A DNA stretch of 64,000 bases from Arthrobacter sp. ISL-95 (GTDB lineage: Bacteria; Actinomycetota; Actinomycetes; Actinomycetales; Micrococcaceae), in the NCBI RefSeq assembly GCF_018613695.1, contig NZ_JAGGPR010000011.1:1-64000 (forward strand). Reading direction: 5' to 3'. This document shows positions 16,324 through 24,129 of the stretch, in pieces (within the stretch, counting starts at the first letter, position 1; each line of letters opens with the position of its first letter). The notes beneath the pieces were generated by a model. That model had not been told where the DNA came from, did not search any database, and was given only the letters and a program-made list of their open reading frames with translations. Position numbers and translations under genes: made by a program.

Positions 16324-17490
16324 GTGCCGCGATGTCCAGCCAGAGGCAGCCTGACCACCGCACTCGCGTGCGGCCTGTTCCTTGGCGGGTGCACTGCAAC
16401 CCCCGAGCCGTCGCCGATTCAGCCCTCCACCGCCTCACCGTCCCGGCAGGCACCAGCTCAATCTTCGACGACGGACCCTCCGGCCGTACCCACGCTGACA
16501 CCTGCTCCAGTGCCCATGGAGAGTGCTACGGTCAGCCCTGCGTTTCAAGAGCTGCGTGCCACTCTTGAGCTCTTCTCGCGGGAGAAGCTCGAAGATGGGG
16601 CGTCGGCTGTGCTTATTAAAGCGAAGGTCGGCCAGCAGGAGTGGATGCTCGCAGAAGGAGTCCGGAGCCGCGACAGACGTATTCCGGTCCAGCCGGGAGA
16701 CCGTTTTCCTGTGGGTGAGCAGTACCGTACATTCCTGGCTGTCTCTGTCATGAAGCTCGTGGAAGAGGGCCGGCTCGGATTGGAGGACCCCGCTTCGGCT
16801 TACCTTCCCGGATCCTTCGCGGCGGATAGCCCGGTGACAATCCGGCAGCTCCTCGGAGACGATGATGACCTGTTCGATGTCCCGCCTGCTGACGTGGCGG
16901 CTGCGGCCGGGTCAGATGCCTATTTGTTGCTCGGCCAAGTGGTGGAGCAGTTACGGGGTGCGCCGTTGGCGACCGTTCTTCGAACCGACATCCTGACGCC
17001 GCTGAATCTCCGTTCCACGGAGATACTGGCTCCAAACGCCGCAGCCCCGGATGACCTCATCCACGGATACGTGCTGCTGAAAGGAGAAGCCGTAGACGTC
17101 ACGGGCACTACAGTCCCGGCCGGAATCTCCACTGGCGGGCTGGTGTCCACCGCTGAGGACATCCCGGTATTCCATGCTGCTCTGCTGAGGGGCCGGTTGT
17201 TGTCCCCGGCGAGCCTTATCGCCATGAAGGGGACAGTGTTCGCGGACTATGGCCTCGGCCTGGACCACTGGGATGACCGCTGCACCAATGGCTCGTACTA
17301 CGGCCACGCCGGAGACATTCCCGGCTACGGAAGTGTCTCCATCAGCAGTGCGGACGGTAGCCGCCAACTGTCCATTTTCGTGGCGTACCCACCTCAGCCG
17401 GTCTCGTCCCAGCCGTCGGCTCTGGCGTTGGAAATGACGGGGGTCGCGCAGGTCGCCCTGAACTCGGGGTGCCGCTTCCAGTTCCGGTGA
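16324..17490 (+). CDS. Lipoprotein with a degenerate class C beta-lactamase/serine-hydrolase fold
   Basis: This is a 388-residue exported protein. Residues 1-23 form a signal with lipobox LGGC, then a Pro/Ser/Thr-rich linker to ~65. The rest follows the beta-lactamase/D-alanyl-D-alanine peptidase fold: PGDRFPVG...TFLAVSVMKLVEEGRLGLEDPASAYLPG and ITIRQLL-like VTIRQLL. The SxxK nucleophile motif reads E132-Q-Y-R135, and the YxN motif is lost (AGSDAYLLLG). Only the third motif survives (GHAGDIPGYGS). It is therefore probably not an active serine hydrolase and may bind cell-wall ligand. The start is GTG 16324; the ATG two bases earlier runs into a stop. Confidence 0.85.
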   Translation: MPRCPARGSLTTALACGLFLGGCTATPEPSPIQPSTASPSRQAPAQSSTTDPPAVPTLTPAPVPMESATVSPAFQELRATLELFSREKLEDGASAVLIKAKVGQQEWMLAEGVRSRDRRIPVQPGDRFPVGEQYRTFLAVSVMKLVEEGRLGLEDPASAYLPGSFAADSPVTIRQLLGDDDDLFDVPPADVAAAAGSDAYLLLGQVVEQLRGAPLATVLRTDILTPLNLRSTEILAPNAAAPDDLIHGYVLLKGEAVDVTGTTVPAGISTGGLVSTAEDIPVFHAALLRGRLLSPASLIAMKGTVFADYGLGLDHWDDRCTNGSYYGHAGDIPGYGSVSISSADGSRQLSIFVAYPPQPVSSQPSALALEMTGVAQVALNSGCRFQFR

Positions 17491-17516
17491 ACGGCCGCTA
17501 CAGGAAGCGCTGATTC

Positions 17517-18137
17517 CTATTCGAAGCGCGAGGGATCGCCTGTCCCGTACCGCACCACTTCGGCCACTCCGCTGGAGAAGTCGATCACGGTAGTGGGCTC
17601 CGAGCCGGTGTCGCCGGCGTCGATCACGCCATCCACTTGATTGTCCAGGCGTTCCTTGATTTCCCAGCCCTGGGTGAGTGGTTCTTCCTCATCCGGCAAC
17701 AGGAGTGTGCTGGAGAGCAGTGGTTCGCCCAGCTCGGCCAGGAGTGCCTGGACCACCCGGTGGTCCGGGATGCGCACACCCACAGTCTTTTTCTTGGGGT
17801 GCAAAAGGCGCTTGGGAACTTCCCGGGTGGCCGGGAGGATGAAGGTGTAGCTGCCGGGGGTGACAGCTTTGATGCTCCTGAAGATGTCGTTGTCCAACAT
17901 CACGAACTGCCCCATCTGGGCGAAGTCCTTGCACACCAGGGTGAAATGGTGTTTATCGTCCAGTTGCCTGATGGACCTGATGCGATCCAGGGCTTCCCTG
18001 TTGCCGATCTGTGCGCCAAGCGCATAGCAGGAGTCAGTAGGGTAGGCGATCAGGCCGCCGCCTTGCAGCATGTTCACCACTTGGCCGATGGCGCGTGGTT
18101 GGGGATCTTCCGGGTGCACGTCAAAGAATCTGGCCAT
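17517..18137 (-). CDS. Threonylcarbamoyladenylate synthase-like protein (Sua5/YciO/YrdC family, YciO type)
   Basis: This 206-residue protein has the YrdC fold. GGLIAYPTDSCYALGAQIGN is the substrate-binding loop, and KHHFTLVCKDFAQ and PGSYTFILPATREVPKRLLHPKKKTVGVRIPDH complete the signature. The KKKTVGVRIPDH form and short length match the YciO branch more than TsaC/Sua5. Those two make threonylcarbamoyl-AMP for tRNA t6A37, while YciO itself is less clear, so the exact reaction is uncertain. A TAGGCT hexamer lies 6 nt before ATG 18137. It is convergent with the beta-lactamase-like gene (26-bp gap). Confidence 0.88.
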   Translation of the reverse strand: MARFFDVHPEDPQPRAIGQVVNMLQGGGLIAYPTDSCYALGAQIGNREALDRIRSIRQLDDKHHFTLVCKDFAQMGQFVMLDNDIFRSIKAVTPGSYTFILPATREVPKRLLHPKKKTVGVRIPDHRVVQALLAELGEPLLSSTLLLPDEEEPLTQGWEIKERLDNQVDGVIDAGDTGSEPTTVIDFSSGVAEVVRYGTGDPSRFE

Positions 18138-18143
18138 GGGAAG

Positions 18144-18149
18144 AGCCTA
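18144..18149 (-). promoter_or_regulatory. -10 hexamer TAGGCT of the Sua5/YciO gene
   Basis: On the minus strand TAGGCT is followed by CTTCCC and then ATG 18137, a 6-nt gap that implies leaderless transcription. It lies in the 20-bp space after the ABC permease stop. Confidence 0.5.
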
Positions 18150-18157
18150 CGACAAAG

Positions 18158-19024
18158 CTACGACAAGACGTCCTTGTTGGAGAATTTTGCATAGGCCAGC
18201 GCGCCGCACACCGCCATGTACCCGGCTTGAAGGAGCGCGTTCTCACCGAACGATGTCCATGAGATGGGTTGGCGCAGCAGATCCGCGAAGCCCAGCCAGT
18301 GGTGGCTGAACAACCACGGATGCAGCCACTCAAGCTGAGGCAGGTTGTCGAGCACCTGCGACACCACGGAGAGCACAATGGTGGCAGCCATGGCCCCCAC
18401 CGGCACGTCCGTGAAGGTGGAGATCAGCAGACCGATAGCGGAGAGTCCCAGCAGGGAAACCGTGATGTAGGCAGCTATCAGCAAGGATCTCCACGCCGAC
18501 TCGCCAACGCTGATGGTGTCCCCGGACAGCAAAGTCACCGGACCTACAGGGAAAAGCACGAAGCCGGCCAGGGCGCCGGAGGCGGCCACAGTGGCGGTAG
18601 CGGCGAAACAGAAAGCGACGGCCCCGGCATACTTCACCAGCAGCAGGCGTATCCGCCCTGCGGGAGCGAGGAGCAGGTACCGCAAGGTTCCCAGGCTCGC
18701 CTCCCCGGCAATGGTGTCCCCGGCCACCACCCCAACTGTGAGTGGCAGGAATAGGGGGACACACACTACCAACGCTGTGACGGCGACGAAGAGGCCGTTC
18801 TGGGTGATGCGGTCCAGGAACAGCGGCCCGCGGCCGGGAGCGGTGGGCCGGGAAGATAACTTGACGGCCACGGCGATCAGGATGGGCACGGCAGCGAGGG
18901 CGATCAGCATGGCCCACGTGCGGAGCCGACGGAACAGCACGAGCAACTCCGAGCCCAGGAGCGCCCATCCGAGGCCTGGACGCACCGCACTCTCCGGGGA
19001 AGGACCAGCAGTCTTAGCCGACAA
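18158..19024 (-). CDS. ABC-2-type transporter permease
   Basis: This 288-residue membrane protein has six predicted helices in an ABC-2 layout: one after LFRRLRTWAMLIALAAVPIL, then a cluster beginning LFVAVTALVVCVPLFLPLTVGVVAGDTIAGEASLGTL. The VAGDTIAGEASLGTLRYLL segment is the typical ABC-2 conserved loop. The TTG start at 19024 overlaps the ATPase gene by 11 nt, so expression is coupled. With the upstream ATPase and LolA-like protein it forms one export operon. The transported substrate cannot be read from the sequence. Confidence 0.9.
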   Translation of the reverse strand: MSAKTAGPSPESAVRPGLGWALLGSELLVLFRRLRTWAMLIALAAVPILIAVAVKLSSRPTAPGRGPLFLDRITQNGLFVAVTALVVCVPLFLPLTVGVVAGDTIAGEASLGTLRYLLLAPAGRIRLLLVKYAGAVAFCFAATATVAASGALAGFVLFPVGPVTLLSGDTISVGESAWRSLLIAAYITVSLLGLSAIGLLISTFTDVPVGAMAATIVLSVVSQVLDNLPQLEWLHPWLFSHHWLGFADLLRQPISWTSFGENALLQAGYMAVCGALAYAKFSNKDVLS

Positions 19025-20030
19025 CGCCGAACCCCTCCCCGGTCAGGGAGACGAATCGCTCTTCCAAGCTCGCGTGCTCCACTGTGAAGCCACGGACTCG
19101 TACGCCGTCAGCAACCAATGCAGCCACTATCTCCTCGGGAGCACGACCGTTGATCCCGGTGCCCAACACCGCAGTGGTTCCCCAAGGGCTGCCCATACCG
19201 GGTGCTTCGCCGGGAACCAGGCCCAGGCGGGCCAGGACTCGGGACGCCAGGTCGACGTCGGGCGTTTGCACTACAACATGAGCCTGACCGGCAGACCTCA
19301 GCTCCTCAATGGGCCCCTGAGCCACCAGGCGGCCGGCACTCATCACGCCCACGTGGGAACACATCTGTTCCACCTCGGCAAGCAGATGGCTGGAGACAAA
19401 CACCGTGGTTCCCCCAGCGGCGAGGGAGCGAACCAAGTTGCGGACTTCACGGGTGCCCTGGGGGTCCAGACCATTGGTTGGCTCGTCCAAAACCAGAAGG
19501 ACCCTCGGCCTGAGCATCGCGTTGGCCAAGCCGAGGCGCTGCTTCATGCCCAAAGAGTAAGCGCGGACCTTCTTTCCGGCCGCATGGCTGAGCCCAACCT
19601 TTTCAAGGGCCTCGTAGACGCGTTGCCGCCTGGTCGAGGACGATGCATGGGGGTCGGCGGCATCCAAGCGCATCAGGTTTCCCGTACCCGACAGGAAAGG
19701 GTAAAAACCAGGGCCTTCCACCAACGCGCCAACTTCCGGAAGGACAGAAGCCAAAGCTCGCGGCATTTCCTTGCCAAGAACGCGGACGTCCCCGCGGGTC
19801 GCCGAAGCCAGGCCAAGCAGCACCCGAATGGTGGTGGTCTTCCCCGAACCATTCGGTCCCAGGAAGCCGAACACCGAGCCTAGCGGCACAGCGAGGTCAA
19901 TGCCGTCGACGGCGGACCGGTGGCCGAAGCGCTTCACCAGTCCGTGAGTTTCTATCGCGAGGACAGAGGACCGGACAGGAGCCATACGCTCAGTGGCACC
20001 AGCAGCGGCGGCCGTCCGGGATTCATTCAC
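19014..20030 (-). CDS. ABC transporter ATP-binding protein (ABC-2 exporter)
   Basis: This 338-residue nucleotide-binding subunit shows Walker A GPNGSGKTTTIRVLL, Q-loop-region EVGALVEGPGFYPFLSG, signature YSLGMKQRLGLANA (an LSGGQ variant), Walker B VLLVLDEPTNGLDPQG and switch SSHLLAEVEQM. The C-terminal ~90 residues are the extra domain typical of drug or bacitracin-type exporters. It starts at GTG 20030, where GTGA overlaps the stop of the LolA-like gene. The order is LolA-like, ATPase, permease. Confidence 0.93.
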   Translation of the reverse strand: MNESRTAAAAGATERMAPVRSSVLAIETHGLVKRFGHRSAVDGIDLAVPLGSVFGFLGPNGSGKTTTIRVLLGLASATRGDVRVLGKEMPRALASVLPEVGALVEGPGFYPFLSGTGNLMRLDAADPHASSSTRRQRVYEALEKVGLSHAAGKKVRAYSLGMKQRLGLANAMLRPRVLLVLDEPTNGLDPQGTREVRNLVRSLAAGGTTVFVSSHLLAEVEQMCSHVGVMSAGRLVAQGPIEELRSAGQAHVVVQTPDVDLASRVLARLGLVPGEAPGMGSPWGTTAVLGTGINGRAPEEIVAALVADGVRVRGFTVEHASLEERFVSLTGEGFGVVG

Positions 20031-21154
20031 CGGGCGGCAGCGGCTGACTGGAGCCGTTCCAAAGGCACCATTCCGGCGTAGACGCGGCCGTCGTCGAGAA
20101 TCAAAACACTCAGCAGCGACGTCGTCAACGCCCGGCCTCCGTCAACAGGCTGCAGGGCCTGGGACAGCTGGGGATTGGACGTGAACTCAGCCGGAGCAGA
20201 ACCAGCAGGCAAGGCGATCACGGAATCCCAACCATGCCCTGTGACGGTCACTCCATGACTGCGGGAGTCATCACCGGGGGAGCCGTGGCCCGGGGTGGCT
20301 TGGGCTTCCGGAGCGGGCGGGCCGTCCGGCGTCGGCCTATCCGGCTTCGCCGGCACTACCTTCTCAGTGACAGTTGCCCCCTGCGGCGGGGTGAAGGCAA
20401 ACAGCGCGGGATCCGGCCGGGAAAGGTCCAGTTGAGTGTAAGCAAGTGAATAAGCTGGTTCGGCCTGGCCTTTGGCCCGCACCTCGACACGCAGGGGCAG
20501 ACCGGTTTCGGAGTCGACGTCGATGCTCACCGAATCAACCAGGGTTTCGGTGCTGCGCGGGTTGAGGAGCAAAGAGTAGACACTTTGGCCCGCGACGGAT
20601 GAAGCCTCAGCAACAGTGACCTCCGTGCCGGCATCAATGGCTGCAAGGAAGCGCCCGGCCATGGCTTCCGGGGTTGGGATCTCCTGGGTCGGCATCTCCG
20701 GGGTCGGGATGTTCTGGGCGGGCATCTCCGGCGCAGGCACGGTCAGATGCGTGGCGCTGTTGTCCTGTGAATTGTAGAACCAGGCGTCGCCGCCATTGAT
20801 AACCACGTCGCGTTCAGCCATCTGGTCCAAAATTTGCAAACGTGCCTTGAGTGGACCATCTACATAGACCCGGGCCGTATGGGATCCGGTCAGGAATTCC
20901 AAGGCAGAAGCAGCACCCGGGACAGCGCCCTGACCCGACGCAGGTAACTCGGGAAGCCCCAGCCCGGCATCCTGCTCCACAGTGCCGGACAACGCCCGCA
21001 CTTCAGTGCGCGCAATCATCGCAACGATTTCTTCGGCGCTCTTGGGCGGGAGCGAAACGCTGGCACCCGCTTGGACGGCGCCGAACACCACGGCAATCGC
21101 CAGGGCAAAGGGAAGCAAGAGAGCTGGCAGCCACCGCCGCCTGGCCCGCGTCAT
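20027..21154 (-). CDS. Secreted/anchored LolA-like protein
   Basis: About 375 residues, with one N-terminal membrane segment or signal (WLPALLLPFALAIAVVFGAVQ). The rest matches the LolA/LppX-type half-barrel seen in actinobacterial paralogues: SAEEIVAMIARTEVRALSGTVEQ, WFYNSQDNSATHLTVP, DSVSIDVDSETGLPLRVEV and a C-terminal Pro-rich spacer. In Gram-positives such proteins are thought to hold lipophilic molecules at the cell surface. Coupling (GTGA) to an ABC exporter suggests it works with it. Residues ~140-165 contain a PxPEMPxQ(D/E)I repeat. ATG 21154 is preferred to TTG 21163. Confidence 0.8.
   Translation of the reverse strand: MTRARRRWLPALLLPFALAIAVVFGAVQAGASVSLPPKSAEEIVAMIARTEVRALSGTVEQDAGLGLPELPASGQGAVPGAASALEFLTGSHTARVYVDGPLKARLQILDQMAERDVVINGGDAWFYNSQDNSATHLTVPAPEMPAQNIPTPEMPTQEIPTPEAMAGRFLAAIDAGTEVTVAEASSVAGQSVYSLLLNPRSTETLVDSVSIDVDSETGLPLRVEVRAKGQAEPAYSLAYTQLDLSRPDPALFAFTPPQGATVTEKVVPAKPDRPTPDGPPAPEAQATPGHGSPGDDSRSHGVTVTGHGWDSVIALPAGSAPAEFTSNPQLSQALQPVDGGRALTTSLLSVLILDDGRVYAGMVPLERLQSAAAAR
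20663..20740. repeat. 30-bp in-frame tandem repeat in the LolA-like gene
   Basis: About 2.6 copies of a 30-bp unit (copies begin near 20663, 20691 and 20721) encode a 10-residue Pro/Glu/Met-rich motif (PTPEMPTQEI). It lies in the loop after the first half of the fold, and copy number may vary between strains. Confidence 0.7.
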
Positions 21155-21247
21155 TGTTACCAACCACCGCTCGTGAGAGGCATGAGTCCAGAGTACTCCG
21201 CTTGACTGCAGCGATCACCTGTCCCATCAAAGCCGCGGCAGCAGGCT

Positions 21248-22156
21248 TCAGACTCCGATCAACTGCCGGGCCAATTCCACCGCACCATGGACCGGAGGCT
21301 GGGCCAAAATGCGGATTGAGGCCGGATCTTCCAAGGAAACCTTGCGTGCCACCGCGCCGGCCAGCTGGCTCTGATTCACCAACAGGGCACCGGCCATCAC
21401 CAACGGCAGGTCCAATCCCAACTCACCCATAACCTGGCGCGCCAGCGTTGCCAGCGAATGCGCGGCCTCGGCCTGAATACGCAACGCAGCCGGATCGCCC
21501 TCCGCCGCCAAATCCAACACAAGGGGAGCCAAACCGGCCCAATGGTCAGGTTCGGGCCTGGCGTAGAAGGAGTCCATAAGCTGCAAAGCGTCCGCGCTGG
21601 CCGTCGCCGCCATCAAGGCTTTGACCAGCGTGCCCGGTTCCAGCCCGGCGTAATACTCGCGCAAAGCCTCGCGGACGGCATCGCGAACCACCGAGTAGCC
21701 GCCGCCTTCATCACCCAGCAGATATCCGTAGCCTCCGCTGCGGGCTTCCCGCCCGTCACGATTCCGGCCCCACGCCACGGAGCCGGTCCCGGCAACTACC
21801 ACAGCTCCGACGTCGAGACCGGCAGCTGCCAGCACGATTCGGGTGTCATGCACGACGTCGATCCTGGCGCCGGGGAAATGTTCCGTAAGCAGGGCTGACA
21901 GGACAGCGCGACTCGCCGGCGTATCCGCTCCGGCGGCACCGGCACATACGGCCTCGATTCCGCCGCCCACGCTTGCAGCGATCCGGCGCAGCACGGCGTC
22001 AGCCCCTTGGTGCCCTACGGAGGACAGGTTGGCGCTGGCTTCAGTGATTTCGACGCCGGCGCCCCTGTGGGCGTCGATGTCGCCCTGCGCTGCGTCGGAG
22101 CGGACGGCGTGGGTCTTGGAGCCGCCTAGGTGAAGGCCAAGAACTGCGGGAGTCAC
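21248..22156 (-). CDS. N-acetylglucosamine kinase-like protein (BadF/BadG/BcrA ATPase family)
   Basis: This 302-residue ASKHA-fold kinase shows phosphate-2 motif VVVAGTGSVAWG, GGYGYLLGDEGGGYSVVRDAVR (strongly diagnostic of the GlcNAc kinase group) and LPLVMAGALLVNQS. Such enzymes phosphorylate amino sugars in the cytoplasm. The phosphate-1 motif reads GLHLGGSKTH, with His9 where the family has Asp; that Asp helps bind Mg-ATP. The GTG start at 22156 has GGCGGAAG upstream. It is divergent from a UTRA-type GntR regulator and a DasR-like site, which supports a role in amino-sugar use. Confidence 0.85.
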   Translation of the reverse strand: MTPAVLGLHLGGSKTHAVRSDAAQGDIDAHRGAGVEITEASANLSSVGHQGADAVLRRIAASVGGGIEAVCAGAAGADTPASRAVLSALLTEHFPGARIDVVHDTRIVLAAAGLDVGAVVVAGTGSVAWGRNRDGREARSGGYGYLLGDEGGGYSVVRDAVREALREYYAGLEPGTLVKALMAATASADALQLMDSFYARPEPDHWAGLAPLVLDLAAEGDPAALRIQAEAAHSLATLARQVMGELGLDLPLVMAGALLVNQSQLAGAVARKVSLEDPASIRILAQPPVHGAVELARQLIGV

Positions 22157-22397
22157 AGGACTTCCGCCAATTCACTGCTCTTTCGCTGTATTTCCTTCAA
22201 CTGAAGGCCCTTCGTTTGGAGTGCGAACTTTTGGACAAACATAAACCCGAGGTTAGCCAGAATGTTGAAAACTGCGAAGGACGCTCCGCCGGGTTTAGCT
22301 CGGGGCAGTCCGTGATCGACATCTTTGTCCTTGGTTCCGTGGAAAGTTATGGTCTTCGGAAGTGGTTCCGCCAAATGTTCAGACCAGCGGGGTCAAC

Positions 22398-22413
22398 ATT
22401 GGCATAGACCAAT
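22398..22413. promoter_or_regulatory. DasR/NagR-like operator (dre site)
   Basis: ATTGGCATAGACCAAT matches the actinobacterial dre form ATTGGTCTAGACCAAT at 14 of 16 positions, and its outer arms are fully symmetric. It lies 20 bp before the GntR start (22433). A weaker half-site (TGTCTATAAG) sits just downstream at about 22419. It probably mediates autoregulation by the GntR protein and perhaps control of the kinase. Confidence 0.6.
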
Positions 22414-22432
22414 GCCGTTGTCTATAAGTAGG

Positions 22433-23164
22433 ATGTCCAATATGTCCAGCGATGCCGCTCAAGCAACTCCCAAGTACTACCTCCTCAAAACTGAGGTACT
22501 TGGGCTTATGGCGGGCCTCCATCCGGGCACCCTCATACCCACCGAGCGTGCTTTGGCGGAGAAGTATGCCACCTCCCGGACCACGGTCAGGCAAGCGATC
22601 AGCGAGCTCGTGGCCGAGGGAAAACTGGGCCGCATTCAAGGCCATGGCACGTTCGTGGCCCCTCCGAAAGTGACACATGTCCGGCAGCTGACCTCATTCT
22701 CCGATGACGCACGCACTCAGGGCCTGCGGCCTGACTCCACGCTCCTTTCCCTCAACGTCATGGGTTCTGATGCGGAGGTTTCAGCTCATTTAGGGGTGGA
22801 CTACGGTAAGCCCGTTACCCGGCTTGAGCGCATTCGCCTGATTGAGGGGGAGCCGTTGGCGCATGAGATCGCCTGGCTTCCCGGCAAGCTTCCCCGGTTC
22901 AAGTCCAATCTGGCCAAAGCGGGCTCCCTTTATGCCGTTCTGACTGAGGTCTACGGGATCCGGATAGCCGACGTCGAGGACACCGTGGAAACTGCACTCG
23001 CTGGTCCTGATGATGTCAGGCTGTTGGGAATTGAAATGGGTGCCCCGTTGCTGGTGGTCCATCGCCTGGCCCGGGATGCCTCCGGCGCGCCGGTGGAGTG
23101 GACCCGGAGCGCATTCCGGGGTGACAGGTTCCGGTTCGTTTCCCGCGTAAAGTCCGGAATCTGA
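22433..23164 (+). CDS. GntR-family regulator with UTRA domain (DasR/NagR-like)
   Basis: This 243-residue regulator has an N-terminal winged helix (LIPTERALAEKYATSRTTVRQAISELVAEGKLGRIQGHGTFVAPP). A UTRA effector domain follows, with SLYAVLTEVYGIRIADVEDTVETAL, VHRLARDASGAPVEWTRS and a closing YRGDR-like FRGDRFRF. UTRA regulators of this class usually sense sugar phosphates. The adjacent GlcNAc-kinase-like gene and the DasR-like site fit amino-sugar control. ATG 22433 (or 22442) is preferred to the in-frame start at 22325, which lies upstream of the operator. The IclR gene follows one base after the stop. Confidence 0.9.
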   Translation: MSNMSSDAAQATPKYYLLKTEVLGLMAGLHPGTLIPTERALAEKYATSRTTVRQAISELVAEGKLGRIQGHGTFVAPPKVTHVRQLTSFSDDARTQGLRPDSTLLSLNVMGSDAEVSAHLGVDYGKPVTRLERIRLIEGEPLAHEIAWLPGKLPRFKSNLAKAGSLYAVLTEVYGIRIADVEDTVETALAGPDDVRLLGIEMGAPLLVVHRLARDASGAPVEWTRSAFRGDRFRFVSRVKSGI

Positions 23165-23165
23165 G

Positions 23166-23960
23166 GTGGCCAACTCCTCATCAGGTGAGTCCGTGATCCG
23201 CCGGGTGGTGCGCCTGGTAGGAGCGTTCGACGACGCTCACCGCACCATGAGCGTCGCCATGTTGGCCCGGCGTTCTGGACTTCCCGTGACAACCACCTAC
23301 CGCTTGGTGGACGAGCTCTTGGGTGAAGGCCTGCTGGAACGGGAAGCCAACGGTGAGGTTCGGGTCGGCACCCGTTTGTGGGAGCTGGTATCCAGGAGTT
23401 CGCGCATGGTAGGCCTCCGCGAGGCTGCCCTGCCGTTCATGGAGGACGTCCAATCGGTGGTCCAACACTCCACCACGTTGGGGATCCTGGACTCCGACGA
23501 AGTCCTCTACATAGAGCGCATCGGCTCCCGTGACTCCATGGTGGACATCACCAAGGTTGCCGGCCGTTTGCCGGTCCATGGAACATCCTCCGGGCTGGTG
23601 CTGCTGGCCTATTCGCCACCTGACTACCAGGACTTGTTTCTGTCCCGGACGCTGGAAAAGTTTACAGACGTGACACTGACCGACCCCGCTGAACTACGGC
23701 GACACCTTGCGGGTATCCGTCAACGCGGCTTCGCCTCCATGCCCGGCATCATCGTCCCTGAATCCAGTGGAATCGCAGTCCCTGTGTTCGGTCGCGCAAA
23801 CACAGTGGTAGCCGCGCTCAGCGTCGTGGTTCCACGGAACGAGGAAAGCCCGGCCACCAGGGTGCCGGTCCTCATGACGGCAGCGCGCGGAATCTCCCGC
23901 GCTCTGGGGTGGCGCGGAGAACTCAAGGGCGCCCTCCGGCAAAGCAACGGAAACATCTGA
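23166..23960 (+). CDS. IclR-family transcriptional regulator
   Basis: This 264-residue regulator has a winged helix (SVIRRVVRLVGAFDDAHRTMSVAMLARRSGLPVTTTYRLVDELLGEGLLER) and an IclR effector domain (GRLPVHGTSSGLVLLAY and ESSGIAVPVFG). IclR proteins typically govern aromatic or alicyclic acid catabolism by binding a pathway metabolite. GTG 23166 follows the GntR stop by one base. It stands directly before the SDR / KstD-like / Dabb / MHS operon, and a long inverted repeat lies in between. Control of that operon is the likely role. Confidence 0.9.
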   Translation: MANSSSGESVIRRVVRLVGAFDDAHRTMSVAMLARRSGLPVTTTYRLVDELLGEGLLEREANGEVRVGTRLWELVSRSSRMVGLREAALPFMEDVQSVVQHSTTLGILDSDEVLYIERIGSRDSMVDITKVAGRLPVHGTSSGLVLLAYSPPDYQDLFLSRTLEKFTDVTLTDPAELRRHLAGIRQRGFASMPGIIVPESSGIAVPVFGRANTVVAALSVVVPRNEESPATRVPVLMTAARGISRALGWRGELKGALRQSNGNI

Positions 23961-23982
23961 TTCCCGTTCATCGGTAACGCTG

Positions 23983-24019
23983 TGGTTTCACTCACAGCCC
24001 CGCTGGCAGAGTGGAACCA
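23983..24019. promoter_or_regulatory. Inverted repeat upstream of the SDR operon, probable IclR operator
   Basis: TGGTTTCACTC (23983-23993) is mirrored by GAGTGGAACCA (24009-24019): 11-bp arms with one mismatch and a 15-bp spacer. A nested CTGTG/CACAG pair overlaps the left arm. It is the only strong symmetry in the 169-bp gap between iclR and the operon. Confidence 0.55.
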
Positions 24020-24129
24020 AGCAGGGCAACTCGCCCGGTCACCACACTTTACGGCCCTTGTGGGCCATTCCGTGCTGCCCTGCATCCAAGTGAGGTTTCA
24101 GCAGCCGCAATGCCGCGGCAGGAGGAGTT

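Noticed and set aside
18513..19883. 456-residue plus-strand ORF over the ABC genes
   Set aside because: Antisense shadow; both ABC genes on the other strand carry intact motifs.
22153..22374. 73-residue minus-strand ORF in the kinase/GntR gap
   Set aside because: It overlaps the kinase start in another frame, has lower GC with no family match, and the region makes more sense as regulatory DNA.
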